This document shows positions 53,975 through 62,091 of a DNA stretch of 64,000 nucleotides, piece by piece (within the stretch, counting starts at the first letter, position 1; every line of letters starts with the position of its first letter). Source of the stretch: Aquabacter sp965279295 (GTDB lineage: Bacteria > Pseudomonadota > Alphaproteobacteria > Rhizobiales > Xanthobacteraceae); the NCBI GenBank assembly GCA_965279295.1, contig CBDIHQ010000011.1. The stretch is one strand, 5' to 3'. The notes under the pieces were generated by a model that saw only the letters and a list, made by a program, of their open reading frames with translations, did not search any database and was not told the origin of the DNA. A program made the position numbers and the translations under genes.

Positions 53975-54036
53975 ACCAGCGGGCACGCCGGCAATGGTTA
54001 TCGACCGTTTGGAGGCCCGCTGGATTCGGTGAGTCC

Positions 54037-54396
54037 CTATTCAGCCGTGCAGATGCCCGCCTCGGCGAGGCTGGCAACGTCGTCGATCAAGAGGCGTCCG
54101 ACCACCAAGCCCAGGCAGATGTCAGCGAAGTCCGCCTTGTGGATCTTCTGGGCGCTGTAGCGGCGGTTCTCCGGGACGATCCGCACATGGTCGCGGCACC
54201 CTTCTATGCGCCGGACGGTCACCGCGAGACCGCCCTGATCGATGACATACAGGCCGTCGTGCCGAAACTCCTCACACGGCAGCATCACTACATAGTCGGT
54301 GTGGCGTCGAAGCGAGGGCTCCATCGCGTCGTCGCGGATCTGTACGAATCGGACGGTTTTCCCGAGAGAGGCTCGAACGGCAGGAAGGGCGCTCAT
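54037..54396 (-). CDS. S24-peptidase-like regulator fragment, catalytic residues missing
   Basis: The ATG at 54396 overlaps the preceding gene by four bases and gives 119 residues. The fold matches the C-terminal S24 domain of phage repressors and LexA: IRDDAMEPSL, DYVVMLP, DGLYVID and VRIVPEN. The catalytic serine of the usual D-S-M is Ala24, and the catalytic lysine position reads Arg62, so it should not cleave itself. There is no DNA-binding domain. It may be an interaction partner for another regulator, or a decayed repressor. Confidence 0.72.
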   Translation of the reverse strand: MSALPAVRASLGKTVRFVQIRDDAMEPSLRRHTDYVVMLPCEEFRHDGLYVIDQGGLAVTVRRIEGCRDHVRIVPENRRYSAQKIHKADFADICLGLVVGRLLIDDVASLAEAGICTAE

Positions 54397-54788
54397 ACCC
54401 GCTCCTCCAGTTTGGTCGCCTGGCACCACATTGCGGTGGGCCTATCAGGCCAGATGGCATCCTGCGGCGGTGCATCGCTCTGTGCGGCCCTCTGAGCGGC
54501 CTCCACCGCCCAGAAGGCAATCGCCTCCATGTCGACGCCCGCGAGGTTCATGACGGCGTCGCCGCGAAACTGGGGCGGGTTCCCGAGCAGTGGCTCGTAA
54601 TCCGAGTAGAGGTGGAACGCCGTGGCCGGAGTCTCATAAGCGATGCGCTCCGAGATGCCGAGTTCGGCGCAGAGCGCGCGGCGCTCTTGGAACAGCCAGC
54701 TTGCATAGGAAAGGGCACGGAACCAGCGGCGGGAGCCGGGTTCGAGGCGGGTGGTGGTGGAGGATTCGGTAACGGTGTTGGTATGCAT
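54393..54788 (-). CDS. Hypothetical protein coupled to the S24-like gene
   Basis: The ATG at 54788 (AAGGA upstream) gives 131 residues. The protein is soluble, with WFRALSYASWLFQERRALCAELG and a C-terminal AFWAVEAAQRAAQ helix. No family is recognised. The stop overlaps the S24-like start, so the pair is one transcription unit divergent from the XRE gene. An upstream ATG at 54866 would add residues lying over the operator palindromes and is unlikely. Confidence 0.6.
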   Translation of the reverse strand: MHTNTVTESSTTTRLEPGSRRWFRALSYASWLFQERRALCAELGISERIAYETPATAFHLYSDYEPLLGNPPQFRGDAVMNLAGVDMEAIAFWAVEAAQRAAQSDAPPQDAIWPDRPTAMWCQATKLEERV

Positions 54789-54821
54789 GGGGGCTGAGTC
54801 CTTGTCGTCACGTCTTATGTA

Positions 54822-54873
54822 GGACATGATGTCCAACATTCGATATGACGTCAACTCAGAATCCAACGTTGGA
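54822..54873. promoter_or_regulatory. Two operator palindromes between divergent regulator genes
   Basis: GGACAT-G-ATGTCC (54822-54834) and TCCAACGTTGGA (54862-54873) are perfect inverted repeats. They lie in the short space between the leftward pair (54788) and the XRE gene (54878); the second ends five bases before the XRE start. They look like operators for autoregulation. The adjoining bases TCCAAC at 54832-54837 repeat the half-site of the second palindrome. Confidence 0.55.
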
Positions 54874-54877
54874 CTTT

Positions 54878-55165
54878 ATGTCTATATCTCCCGCCCAGTG
54901 CCGCGCCGCTCGCGCCATCCTCGGTCTTGAGCAGAACGCCCTCGCCGCTGCCGCCTCGGTGTCGCGTGGCGTGGTTATCGACTTCGAGAAGGGACGCCGC
55001 ACTCCCGGCACCAATAACCTCGCCGCCATCCGCACCGCCCTTGAGGCGGCAGGCATCCAGTTCCTCGCCGACGGCGACACGGCAGGCGGTGCAGGCGTCG
55101 CGCTGAAGGCTGGCGCAGGGGATGGGCTTAGGCCTGGGCAGCTAAGCGCAGAAAATGATGGGTGA
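54878..55165 (+). CDS. XRE-type helix-turn-helix regulator
   Basis: Starting at the ATG 54878 the protein has 95 residues and begins SISPAQCRAARAILGLEQ, the typical opening of short XRE regulators. The helix-turn-helix (LAAAASVSRGVVIDFEKGRR) and the following LAAIRTALEAAGIQFL fit the family. The C-terminal tail is Gly/Ala-rich. An ATG 33 bases upstream would include the palindrome in the coding region and is less likely. Position suggests it controls itself and the divergent pair. Confidence 0.82.
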   Translation: MSISPAQCRAARAILGLEQNALAAAASVSRGVVIDFEKGRRTPGTNNLAAIRTALEAAGIQFLADGDTAGGAGVALKAGAGDGLRPGQLSAENDG

Positions 55166-55266
55166 GGCTGGCTGGAGGAGAGTAGCGACTGTGAGGATAG
55201 TCGCAAGCGTGGACTAGACAGCTATCAGTTACGCGTAGCATCATCCCACCAACTGTGGGAGGCGAC

Positions 55267-55932
55267 ATGCCTATGCTTAAATCTGACGAAGAATCTTGGC
55301 CGACAGTGCACTCCATACTTGAGAAAATGGCGGAATACGACGCTATGAGGGACATTGAGAGCGGGCGGTCTCCATTATTTTTAGCGAAATATGCCAATGG
55401 TCGAGGTGCACGAACCAAATACATTACCCAAGGAAATCGCCTTTACGATATGAAAGCGATTTTAGCAGCGGCCCACACTTCGCCAGTACCTCCACGTACC
55501 TTTTCAAGTGGAGAAGCGGAAGAATTTCTATTTAATCTCGGTTTTAGTATCGTATATCTGAAGGGTATCGTAGACGATGAGAGATTCGTCACTGACCTAC
55601 TGCAAGATCAGAAAATAGGCCATGAGGGCCAAAGAGTCTCTAAGTCAATCGAGGTGGCCGTTCGAGACTCAAAGATCGCCAATCGATTCTTTGAGATGAG
55701 GGCCAAGGCGGGCGCGCTGCATTGTGATGAGTGCCGCTCTCAACCTCAGCTAACCCCTTCGGCGGCGGGACTTTCTCCAAGGACAGTCTTCGACGTTCAT
55801 CATCTACACCCACTAGCCGAGGGCGGTCGTGAAACAACGATAGACGACTTCGCGCTACTTTGTCCGACCTGCCACCGCATTGTCCATGCGCGCCTTAACA
55901 AGGGGCAACAGGTGCACATTGATGTGGGTTAA
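55267..55932 (+). CDS. HNH endonuclease domain protein
   Basis: The ATG at 55267 has GGGAGG five bases upstream and gives 221 residues. The C-terminal third is an HNH nuclease: CDECR, then VHHLHPLAEGG, then NxxLLCPTCHRIVHA-like DDFALLCPTCHRIVH. The four cysteines would hold a structural zinc. The N-terminal 140 residues are unlike anything I recognise and may select the target. Base composition is lower in GC than the neighbours. A role in restriction or element biology is possible; no methylase is adjacent. Confidence 0.82.
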   Translation: MPMLKSDEESWPTVHSILEKMAEYDAMRDIESGRSPLFLAKYANGRGARTKYITQGNRLYDMKAILAAAHTSPVPPRTFSSGEAEEFLFNLGFSIVYLKGIVDDERFVTDLLQDQKIGHEGQRVSKSIEVAVRDSKIANRFFEMRAKAGALHCDECRSQPQLTPSAAGLSPRTVFDVHHLHPLAEGGRETTIDDFALLCPTCHRIVHARLNKGQQVHIDVG

Positions 55933-56295
55933 CGCTAGGCGCCACGCGGTGCTCTGACCGTTGCCATACGCAGGGCGTACAAGGCGCTGCATCCAGAGGC
56001 GCGGCATGGTGCTGTTGGGCGCGGCGGACATGGAAAGAGTGGACAACTTCTCCACTCTTTCTCCGAAGCTGCCCGCGTATTGGCCGGTGGCGCGCGCGAA
56101 GAGGCTTGGACCCATAGACGGAAACACCAGCAGAGTTTCGTCCAAAATCTGGACGAAACCAAGAAATTCTCCAAAAGGGGGCGCTCGCCTTTTGCACGAG
56201 TATCGTCGGAATTCCCTATGATACTCGGGTAAATGTCGCCGAACTGGCGACGTTTCCAGCACCAACCGCTTCAGCCGTCGCCGCCACAGGTAGGC
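55933..56295. repeat. Gene-free stretch with four strong hairpins
   Basis: Four stems occur within 225 bases. GAAAGAGTGGA/TCCACTCTTTC is at 56033-56061 (11 bp, 7-base loop) and GTTTCGTCC/GGACGAAAC at 56135-56159 (9 bp, 7-base loop). CGAGTATC/GATACTCG is at 56197-56227 (8 bp, 15-base loop) and AAATGTCGCC/GGCGACGTTT at 56231-56255 (10 bp with one wobble, 5-base loop). The stems are not copies of each other. No credible gene is seen. They could be recombination or replication sites, or a structured RNA. Confidence 0.6.
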
Positions 56296-56538
56296 TTATC
56301 GAGTTAGAGCCTTGTTTATTCTGCCAACAAGTACAGCGATACGGGCGCGGGTTACGGCGTCAATGTTTTCGCCCCTTTGAAAGGGGGTAAGAACAAAACA
56401 TAAATTCATGAAAATCTCGGTGCCAGAACTGCCCATATCTATCGCGTCACGGATAGCACTTGCTTCAGCTACAAACCCTTGCAACTCGATACGGTTCGCA
56501 ATGCTCTTTGCTTCAAAATATTCATCATACCCATCCAT
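56296..56538 (-). CDS. Small hypothetical protein (80 aa)
   Basis: This protein is not recognised. It is soluble and probably helical: DEYFEAKSIANRIELQGFVAEASAIRDAI near the N-terminus, RARIAVLVGRINKALTR at the end. A mixed codon use and normal amino acid composition make it look real. It lies 71 bases from the SseB-like gene on the same strand, so they may be co-transcribed. It reads as a short cytoplasmic element-encoded protein. Confidence 0.6.
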   Translation of the reverse strand: MDGYDEYFEAKSIANRIELQGFVAEASAIRDAIDMGSSGTEIFMNLCFVLTPFQRGENIDAVTRARIAVLVGRINKALTR

Positions 56539-56609
56539 ACTGGCCTCATTGCGATCTTAAGTGCCTAAGGATTCTCGAGGTATGAAGACGGTGCGAAGCC
56601 AAGCGGTCT

Positions 56610-56903
56610 CTATCCGATATTCAGCCGACTGCTGATCAGATCTGCTTTTTTCAGCCTCACCGGATCTGCTCCGCCTGGATTCAATATCAAAATCTCATCA
56701 CCCTGAAGCATCGATGCTAGAAGGTTCAGATCTATCAGTATGCCATTGTCCTCAAAGCCGGAGCCGCGTGCTTGCTGCTTGAAAGTGGCCTCGTCCGAGA
56801 AAATAGGAATGAACGATCCACCATCGGCTACAAAGTCTTGGATACGAATGGAATCGGATTCCAGATCGTCCCAACTGCCGATGACAATGACACCGTTTTC
56901 CAT
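56610..56903 (-). CDS. SseB-like domain protein (97 aa)
   Basis: A small protein with the SseB-type pattern: IPIFSDEATFKQQARGSG, then ILIDLNLLASMLQGDEILILNPGG. The LNPG motif is characteristic of the SseB N-terminal domain. The biochemical role of the domain is unknown; it occurs in many hypothetical proteins and in polymorphic toxin immunity contexts. It is upstream of the 80-residue gene on the same strand, so an immunity-like role is a weak possibility. No toxin gene is visible next to it. Confidence 0.65.
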   Translation of the reverse strand: MENGVIVIGSWDDLESDSIRIQDFVADGGSFIPIFSDEATFKQQARGSGFEDNGILIDLNLLASMLQGDEILILNPGGADPVRLKKADLISSRLNIG

Positions 56904-57059
56904 AATCCTGCCTCTAGCCTGACGGTAAGGTCAATTCTAGGCTGTTGGGGTAAAAGCTCCAGCGCTGCTCGGCATGGGGGCCGCCTCACCCCCTTGTCGG
57001 CACCAGAACGATCCGGAACGCGTGCCCGTTGGATTTTCTAGACATCTTGGAGGCTCTAT

Positions 57060-57488
57060 TCACCTATGTGCGGCCATCCACCAGAAACTCCCCATAGTTA
57101 CAATGAGCGCTATATTGACAAGTATAAATATAGTCGCAATTGAGTGCGGCGAGCCCGGATTTTCCGAAGCAATAATTTGGTCCTTAAACTCTTTTCGATT
57201 CCTTAATTTAGATGAAAAATATAACATAATAAAAATGCCAGAAGCAGATTGAATTAAGATCAATAATAGAAGAATGTAAAATTGATCTCCGGAAAAATTA
57301 GTCACGTCTCCTGCGAGAGATATCTGGAACAAAAATATTACAATAGATATTGATAAAATAATCCGCCCAAAAAATATTCTACGCTTTTGCGCTGGATTAT
57401 ACCTTAGGAAAAAATAAGAAAATCCGAATATTATTGACAAATAAGCAATAAATAATACGAATTCCAATATCAGATATTGATAATTCAT
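57060..57488 (-). CDS. AT-rich hypothetical membrane protein with four membrane segments
   Basis: A 142-residue protein with hydrophobic segments at about residues 5-28, 40-57, 68-90 and 116-137, joined by short charged loops. The coding sequence is far more AT-rich than the rest of the window (many ATA, TTA and AAA codons), a strong sign of recent transfer. No family is recognised. It is not part of an obvious operon. Confidence 0.65.
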   Translation of the reverse strand: MNYQYLILEFVLFIAYLSIIFGFSYFFLRYNPAQKRRIFFGRIILSISIVIFLFQISLAGDVTNFSGDQFYILLLLILIQSASGIFIMLYFSSKLRNRKEFKDQIIASENPGSPHSIATIFILVNIALIVTMGSFWWMAAHR

Positions 57489-57936
57489 AGCGAGACCAAT
57501 CTCCCCCGATTCTGCGGTCGGCCTACTAATTTACCTATCTTCCTGCAGCGGCTTGTCCCCAAGCATGAGCTTGGCATCTATCAGCGCCACTTCAAGCTTC
57601 CGCATACCCCGCCTCCTTTTGCTTTGCCCCCCCCCCCCAGGATCGCATTGCAGGGCGAAGGGCGCCAGTGGTGCGCCGCTACACCACCTTCACCGCGAGG
57701 CGGGCCCATTCTCCGCGATCAGCGTTGCGCCCACTTCAACGGTGACGAAGCGCGCAACCAGACCTCCATCGGTCAGAGGCCCCGTTTGGCAGCACTCCAC
57801 CTTTTCGCCCTCTGCATGCGTGTGTTGGGAATACCCCCCAGGTCTGCTTCTCGCCTTTTTCCACCAACGCCATTGCTATTTGTTTCCAATGACCTAAAGC
57901 ATGCGTTGCGTATAACATTGCATTCAGGTGGTTTAG
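57489..57936. other. Intergenic stretch with a poly-C tract and gene debris
   Basis: This 448-base gap holds a run of 12 C (57627-57638). A short minus-strand frame of 24 codons lies at 57531-57605. To the right, minus-strand readings around 57670-57790 look like pieces of a former gene but are broken by stops. The last about 60 bases, AT-richer, presumably carry the promoter of the mucR-like gene. No complete gene of normal size is present. Confidence 0.4.
57531..57605 (-). CDS. Possible small ORF (24 codons)
   Basis: The ATG at 57605 follows a strong AAAAGGAGG ribosome-binding site. The peptide is MRKLEVALIDAKLMLGDKPL plus four residues, with a helix-friendly composition. It could be a real small protein, or the surviving start of a truncated gene, since the poly-C tract and debris lie next to it. 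The evidence is only the ribosome-binding site and composition. Confidence 0.3.
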   Translation of the reverse strand: MRKLEVALIDAKLMLGDKPLQEDR

Positions 57937-58410
57937 ATGATTGAAGACAACGACGGCGAGCAGTCCAACGAGGCCGTATATTTGGCCGCGCAGATTGTGT
58001 CCGCCTATGTAAGCAACAATTCGGTGGCGGCTTCGGACCTGACCACGCTCATCAGCTCGGTCCACGCCGCACTGACCGGTCTTGCGCAGCCTGCCGCTCC
58101 CGTACCGCAGCCACAAGAACCGGCTGTCTCCATCCGCAAATCAGTGACACCTGATTTTCTGATCTGCCTTGAAGACGGCAAGAAGTTCAAGTCGCTGAAG
58201 CGCCACCTCCAGACCCACTACAACTTGTCCCCCGCAGCATACCGGACAAAGTGGGGACTGCCCTCTGACTATCCCATGGTCGCGCCGAACTACGCTGCGG
58301 CGCGCTCGGAGCTGGCGAAGCAGATGGGTCTCGGCCAGCAGCGCCGGAACGCGGTCGTGGCCCCGCCGCCTCCGGTTAAGGCGCCACGGAAGCCCAAAGC
58401 GACCGCGTGA
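57937..58410 (+). CDS. MucR/Ros family zinc-finger transcriptional regulator
   Basis: A 157-residue protein with the family core CLEDGKKFKSLKRHLQTHYNLS. Likely zinc ligands are Cys77, Asp80, His90 and His94, the Cys-Asp-His-His variant seen in many rhizobial MucR-like proteins. The N-terminal helices (about 10-50) serve oligomerisation in the family; the C-terminus is basic and proline-rich. MucR proteins are alphaproteobacterial silencers of surface, virulence and horizontally acquired genes. A hairpin terminator follows immediately. Confidence 0.9.
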   Translation: MIEDNDGEQSNEAVYLAAQIVSAYVSNNSVAASDLTTLISSVHAALTGLAQPAAPVPQPQEPAVSIRKSVTPDFLICLEDGKKFKSLKRHLQTHYNLSPAAYRTKWGLPSDYPMVAPNYAAARSELAKQMGLGQQRRNAVVAPPPPVKAPRKPKATA

Positions 58411-58418
58411 GTCGCTAC

Positions 58419-58441
58419 AGGAGGGGCAAGACGCCCCTCCT
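58419..58441 (+). terminator. Terminator hairpin of the mucR-like gene
   Basis: AGGAGGGGC (58419-58427) pairs with GCCCCTCCT (58433-58441) around AAGAC, nine bases after the stop codon. The T-tract is short (TTCCT), so termination strength is uncertain. Confidence 0.65.
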
Positions 58442-58541
58442 TCCTCGCTGAGTCATGGCAGCTTCTTCGCTGCCTTCATGGGATCGGGGATCGTTCCCCG
58501 GGTATGAAGTATGTGAGGCCCGGTCTAAGCCGGACCCACCT

Positions 58542-58841
58542 TCACGCGTCGTGGTGTTCCGGCATCTTCTTCAGCTGGTCCTTGGTCCAGCTCGTGACGG
58601 CGTGAACGTCGCCATCCTCGTCGCGCATGAACTCAAGTTGGCTGACCGGCACCGCCACTGGCTTTGCGCCGATCCCAAGGAACCCGCCAACATCCACGAC
58701 AATCTGGCTGGAAAGACCGGCCCCGTGGATGTGCGAAACGCTTCCGATCTTCTCGTCGTCGGGACCGTAAATGGTCGCGCCTTCGAGATTGGATGGGACG
58801 AGTTCAGTAGGGACGAGGCGAACGTGTGCGCTATGATCCAT
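58542..58841 (-). CDS. PRC-barrel domain protein
   Basis: A 99-residue protein with the PRC-barrel pattern: LVPSNLEGATIYGPDDEKIGSV near the start, then QIVVDVGGFLGIGAKPVAVPVSQLEF. Such single-domain proteins are common in Hyphomicrobiales and often envelope- or stress-related; their molecular role is unclear. It has no signal peptide. It converges on the mucR-like gene. Confidence 0.82.
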   Translation of the reverse strand: MDHSAHVRLVPTELVPSNLEGATIYGPDDEKIGSVSHIHGAGLSSQIVVDVGGFLGIGAKPVAVPVSQLEFMRDEDGDVHAVTSWTKDQLKKMPEHHDA

Positions 58842-58974
58842 GAGGGTCTCCTATCGTTTATGGGAAGGAAACCCATTCCAGGTCGGCAGGTTCCTCGGAG
58901 CGCGCGAGCGTCTGGGACAGGAGGCCCTCACAGCTCCCTTGTGGCGCCCCTACAGCCGCAAGGCTCTTTCTGCA

Positions 58975-59088
58975 ATGCATCTCCTCGACAATTACCCGCG
59001 CCAGCTGAGGGACACGGCTGACGCCACCTCCGGGCTGTTCAAAAAAATCGCTGAATCGGGGAGACAGCCGGCCCCCTACTCCAGCTGA
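58975..59088 (+). CDS. Possible small ORF (37 aa) upstream of the recombinase
   Basis: The ATG at 58975 with AAGG about ten bases upstream gives 37 residues (MHLLDNYPRQLRDTADATSG and so on), 18 bases before the recombinase start. Composition is soluble and mildly helical. It could be a small leader protein of the recombinase transcript, or a chance frame; family support is lacking. Confidence 0.25.
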   Translation: MHLLDNYPRQLRDTADATSGLFKKIAESGRQPAPYSS

Positions 59089-59106
59089 TTAATCGAACGC
59101 ATTCCC

Positions 59107-61410
59107 ATGATTGATAGACCAAAAACACAGCTCGCCCGAAAGGTGGCGCAGCTATGCCGCACTCGTGCAGCAACCGTCCTTCCACCTCGAGAATTGGCTT
59201 CATTTCAAGCTTATTTACTCGACTGCGCTACGAGTAACTCCGCTTTCTCATTATCAAAGGTGCATGATTGGAGAGAAATCGCATCGAATTGTGGCATTTC
59301 CCATGAAATACTAATGATGGCGGCACCTGTATTGGGTTCGGTGATAGATGCCGTTCGTCGAAATATTAAGCCCAATAAGACCCGGAAAACGGCGATTTCA
59401 AAGGCTCAAGGCGCTTGTCGAATGCAGCATCCGACAAGCCATTTAACTCCTACTTCTAACTTGACGTCCCCAACCGAGATTAGAGAGAAACGGAAGACTG
59501 GCCCGAAGCCGAAGAATATCGAGGAGTTTCCGAAGCCCGTAAAAGATACTTGGGCGGACGTGGATGATTTTCCATCGGCACTGACTTTGCAAATGAGTAG
59601 ACATGATGACACGCCCCCGCATCTGGAAAAGGTTTTCGCCGCCAATGGCCACTCGGTTTTAGCCACCACCATCCGCATGTGGACGCGCGGCTTGAAAATC
59701 CCGCGCTCTGCGGGAAGTCTCATCGCGTTAGACTTTCTAGATCGGCGCTACCGTCTTAGAGCCGGCTATTTTCGTTCCAAACTTCCCCATTCCGACAGAA
59801 GTACATCGGCAAAGAAGCTCGACGGAATTACAGATTCTGAGCGTCGGCGCCTTGCTTGGCACTTACCACACGATTTTGATCTCAAACCACTCAAAGAGCG
59901 AGAGGAAATACTGGAGTGGGTTCAGAGGGTGGTGATCAGCGGCGCTACAGAATACCGTCAGTTTCAAGCCGCCGCTATGAAGCACCGTTACTCGATACGC
60001 TTTCCTGGCCTTCTCGGTAGCAGCACCCAGCCACGCGGGCGTTACAGATTTGAGCTGAGTGAGGATGGTGCATTTCCTGATCCCGACCTTGCAGCTAATG
60101 CGGCAGATGCCCCTCGCCAACTTTCCCAAGAAATGACCAACCTACTAGAATTCAAGACGTCAATTTTGACTGCTTTCGGCTACCAAAGAAATGGGGTTTG
60201 GGGCGAGGAAACCGCCTCACAAAAGGTCGAGCACCTCGGGCTTATGTTTGGCGCGTTGGCGGCAGCGCCCGGCGGCGTTATCCGCGGCTTTGGCGTGCCG
60301 ATGGAAAGCCTGACATTTGCCCTTCTGGTATTTCCTGCTGTCTGGGACTGGTACATCCAGTGGAGAGAACGGCGGCGCGGTTTCTATACGGCCTGGGAGG
60401 TCGACATGCTCCGCGTCTCAATAGCTTTGACGCGCGCAGAAACGGGATGGCTCCGCCAAAATCCAAAACTCGCGGAGCGGCTCAGATCAGTCGAGAATCT
60501 AGTAACTGAACACGACATCGCCGGGGTGCGTGCCGACTGGGATAGAGCTTGCGACGAAATGTACAAACACGGCTTAGCGCGTGCACGCGAGGTGCAACGC
60601 ATAGCCCGCATTCATCGCGACCCGTTTGAGCCCATTATGCCGATCCTAGAGGCCGATAGTCCTGTGGGCGAATACCGCAAGATTACGGATGAGATTTTGC
60701 GTCTCTTGCCTGACGAGAAACGCTATCCGCGCTCAGCCGCAGAGTCGGTGCGCGCCTTCTTAATGCTTAGATTTGGATTACATCTAGGGCTGCGCCAGAA
60801 AAATATGCGCCAACTTCTCGTTTGTCCGCGCGGCCGCACACCAACCACAGAGCGGCGTCTCACGGAACTTAAACGTGGTGAACTGCGCTGGAGCGAACGA
60901 GATGGAGGCTGGGAGGTATGGATTCCTTCAGTCGCATTTAAGAATGCTGACTCCTCATTCTTTAGCAGCAAGCCATTCCGGTTGATTTTGCCCGACCTTG
61001 GGGGGCTATATCAGCACCTCGAAGCCTATATAGATAGACACCGGCGTATCTTGTTAAAGGATGCATCTGACCCCGGCACCTTGTTTGTTAAATCGGTAAA
61101 AATAAACAGCAAAGATGCAGAATACGATCGAACTTCATTTTATGATGCTTGGCGTGTCGCAATCCAGCGTTACGGGATCCATAACCCCTTTACGGGGCGT
61201 GGAGCGATTAAGGGCCTCCTGCCACATGGGCCACACAACGTGCGTGATGTACTCGCCACTCATATTTTGAAGCAAACTGGATCGTATGAACAGGCTAGTT
61301 ACGCCATCCAAGATACTCCGGAGATGGTTGCGAAGCACTATGGCCGCTTTCTCCCACAGGACAAAGCCGCCCTCGCAGCGCAGATTCTAAACCAGGTCTG
61401 GCAAGCGTGA
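59107..61410 (+). CDS. Large tyrosine recombinase (site-specific integrase-like, 767 aa)
   Basis: The C-terminal 230 residues carry the tyrosine-recombinase signature. Arg563 is in GLRQKNMRQL, His710-x2-Arg713 in HGPHNVRD, and Tyr745 in AKHYGRF. The position before the tyrosine usually held by His or Trp (LGH) reads Gln735 (YAIQD). The N-terminal 500 residues are not a standard SAM-like arm domain and match nothing I know. At 767 residues it is about twice the normal phage integrase size. It may integrate the island at the tRNA-Arg gene. GC is lower than in the flanking chromosome. Confidence 0.82.
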   Translation: MIDRPKTQLARKVAQLCRTRAATVLPPRELASFQAYLLDCATSNSAFSLSKVHDWREIASNCGISHEILMMAAPVLGSVIDAVRRNIKPNKTRKTAISKAQGACRMQHPTSHLTPTSNLTSPTEIREKRKTGPKPKNIEEFPKPVKDTWADVDDFPSALTLQMSRHDDTPPHLEKVFAANGHSVLATTIRMWTRGLKIPRSAGSLIALDFLDRRYRLRAGYFRSKLPHSDRSTSAKKLDGITDSERRRLAWHLPHDFDLKPLKEREEILEWVQRVVISGATEYRQFQAAAMKHRYSIRFPGLLGSSTQPRGRYRFELSEDGAFPDPDLAANAADAPRQLSQEMTNLLEFKTSILTAFGYQRNGVWGEETASQKVEHLGLMFGALAAAPGGVIRGFGVPMESLTFALLVFPAVWDWYIQWRERRRGFYTAWEVDMLRVSIALTRAETGWLRQNPKLAERLRSVENLVTEHDIAGVRADWDRACDEMYKHGLARAREVQRIARIHRDPFEPIMPILEADSPVGEYRKITDEILRLLPDEKRYPRSAAESVRAFLMLRFGLHLGLRQKNMRQLLVCPRGRTPTTERRLTELKRGELRWSERDGGWEVWIPSVAFKNADSSFFSSKPFRLILPDLGGLYQHLEAYIDRHRRILLKDASDPGTLFVKSVKINSKDAEYDRTSFYDAWRVAIQRYGIHNPFTGRGAIKGLLPHGPHNVRDVLATHILKQTGSYEQASYAIQDTPEMVAKHYGRFLPQDKAALAAQILNQVWQA

Positions 61411-61620
61411 TAAAGGTGCTTCGGACCGATTTAAGTCTTTTGGCGACCATGCGAAACGTTCGCCTGGATGGGTCTTCTCCTTGGAAGTCAGGCGGCGCTA
61501 CTGCGCCACCTGCGGTCCACGAGTCTATCCCTACCCTCAAAGTTCTTGCCCTACCTACCAACCTCCCCGCTGGACATCCTTCACTCGATGCGCAACCATC
61601 GCGAGTGGGGGAAGCAATTC

Positions 61621-62091
61621 ATGAAAAGATTGATCGCCGTAATTTCGGCCGCGGGTCTCGTTGTCGGATGCGCCACGATTACCCGTGGAACATCGGCACA
61701 AGTGCAGATCCAATCTGAGCCGCCAGGGGCCGAGGTTCGGACATCAACGGGCTTCACGTGTGTCACCCCGTGCACGATGACAGTGAGCCGTAAGGACGAG
61801 TTCACCGTCTCGATCTCCAAGCAGGGGTTCGAACCCGAGCAGATCGACGTAAAGACCCGCCTGGCGGGTGACGGTGCAGCCGCGGGATTGGTCGGAAATG
61901 CGATCCTGGGTGGGGTCGTTGGTATGGCGGCGGACGCCGCGTCCGGGGCCACTCTTGAGCACTTTCCGAACCCTCTGAAGGTCGTTCTTTATCCCGTCGG
62001 CAAGAGGCCCGCTGGAGCGTCTCCAAACCTCATCCTGTCGCCGGCACAGCAGCCCGTGGATCCCACCGGCGAGAAAGCTCCAGCGACATGA
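61621..62091 (+). CDS. Lipoprotein with PEGA-like domain
   Basis: The ATG at 61621 gives 156 residues. The signal peptide ends in a lipobox GLVVGC (Cys17). The mature part has VQIQSEPPGAEVRTSTGFTC, a PEGA-type beta motif with two cysteines (TCVTPC), then a glycine-rich membrane-like segment (GLVGNAILGGVVGMAAD). Similar Hyphomicrobiales proteins are sometimes misnamed translation initiation factor 2. The role is unknown, probably in the cell envelope. Its stop overlaps the next start (ATGA). Confidence 0.8.
   Translation: MKRLIAVISAAGLVVGCATITRGTSAQVQIQSEPPGAEVRTSTGFTCVTPCTMTVSRKDEFTVSISKQGFEPEQIDVKTRLAGDGAAAGLVGNAILGGVVGMAADAASGATLEHFPNPLKVVLYPVGKRPAGASPNLILSPAQQPVDPTGEKAPAT

Larger units (their letters stand above)
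53843..61410. mobile_element. Putative integrated island downstream of tRNA-Arg
   Basis: From the tRNA 3' end to the end of a large tyrosine recombinase gene, the region has uneven and partly low GC (very AT-rich at 57060-57490). It holds short orphan genes, an XRE/S24-like regulator pair and an HNH nuclease, with few ties to housekeeping. A recombinase at one end and a tRNA at the other is the usual plan of an integrated element. I could not find a convincing direct repeat of the tRNA 3' end, so the right boundary is unproven. The mucR-like and PRC-barrel genes may be chromosomal. Confidence 0.5.

Noticed and set aside
57736..58116. 126-codon minus-strand frame overlapping the start of the mucR-like gene
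   Set aside because: It is antisense to a well-supported regulator over much of its length and has no family features.
53843..61410. CRISPR array or complete restriction-modification system in the island
   Set aside because: No regularly spaced repeats and no methylase; the HNH gene alone does not define such a system.
61822..61833. CAGGGGTTCGAA, identical to 12 bases of the tRNA-Arg T-arm, as a possible right attachment site
   Set aside because: It lies in frame inside the lipoprotein gene (encoding QGFEP), the match stops after 12 bases, and the acceptor-stem part of the tRNA is not repeated.
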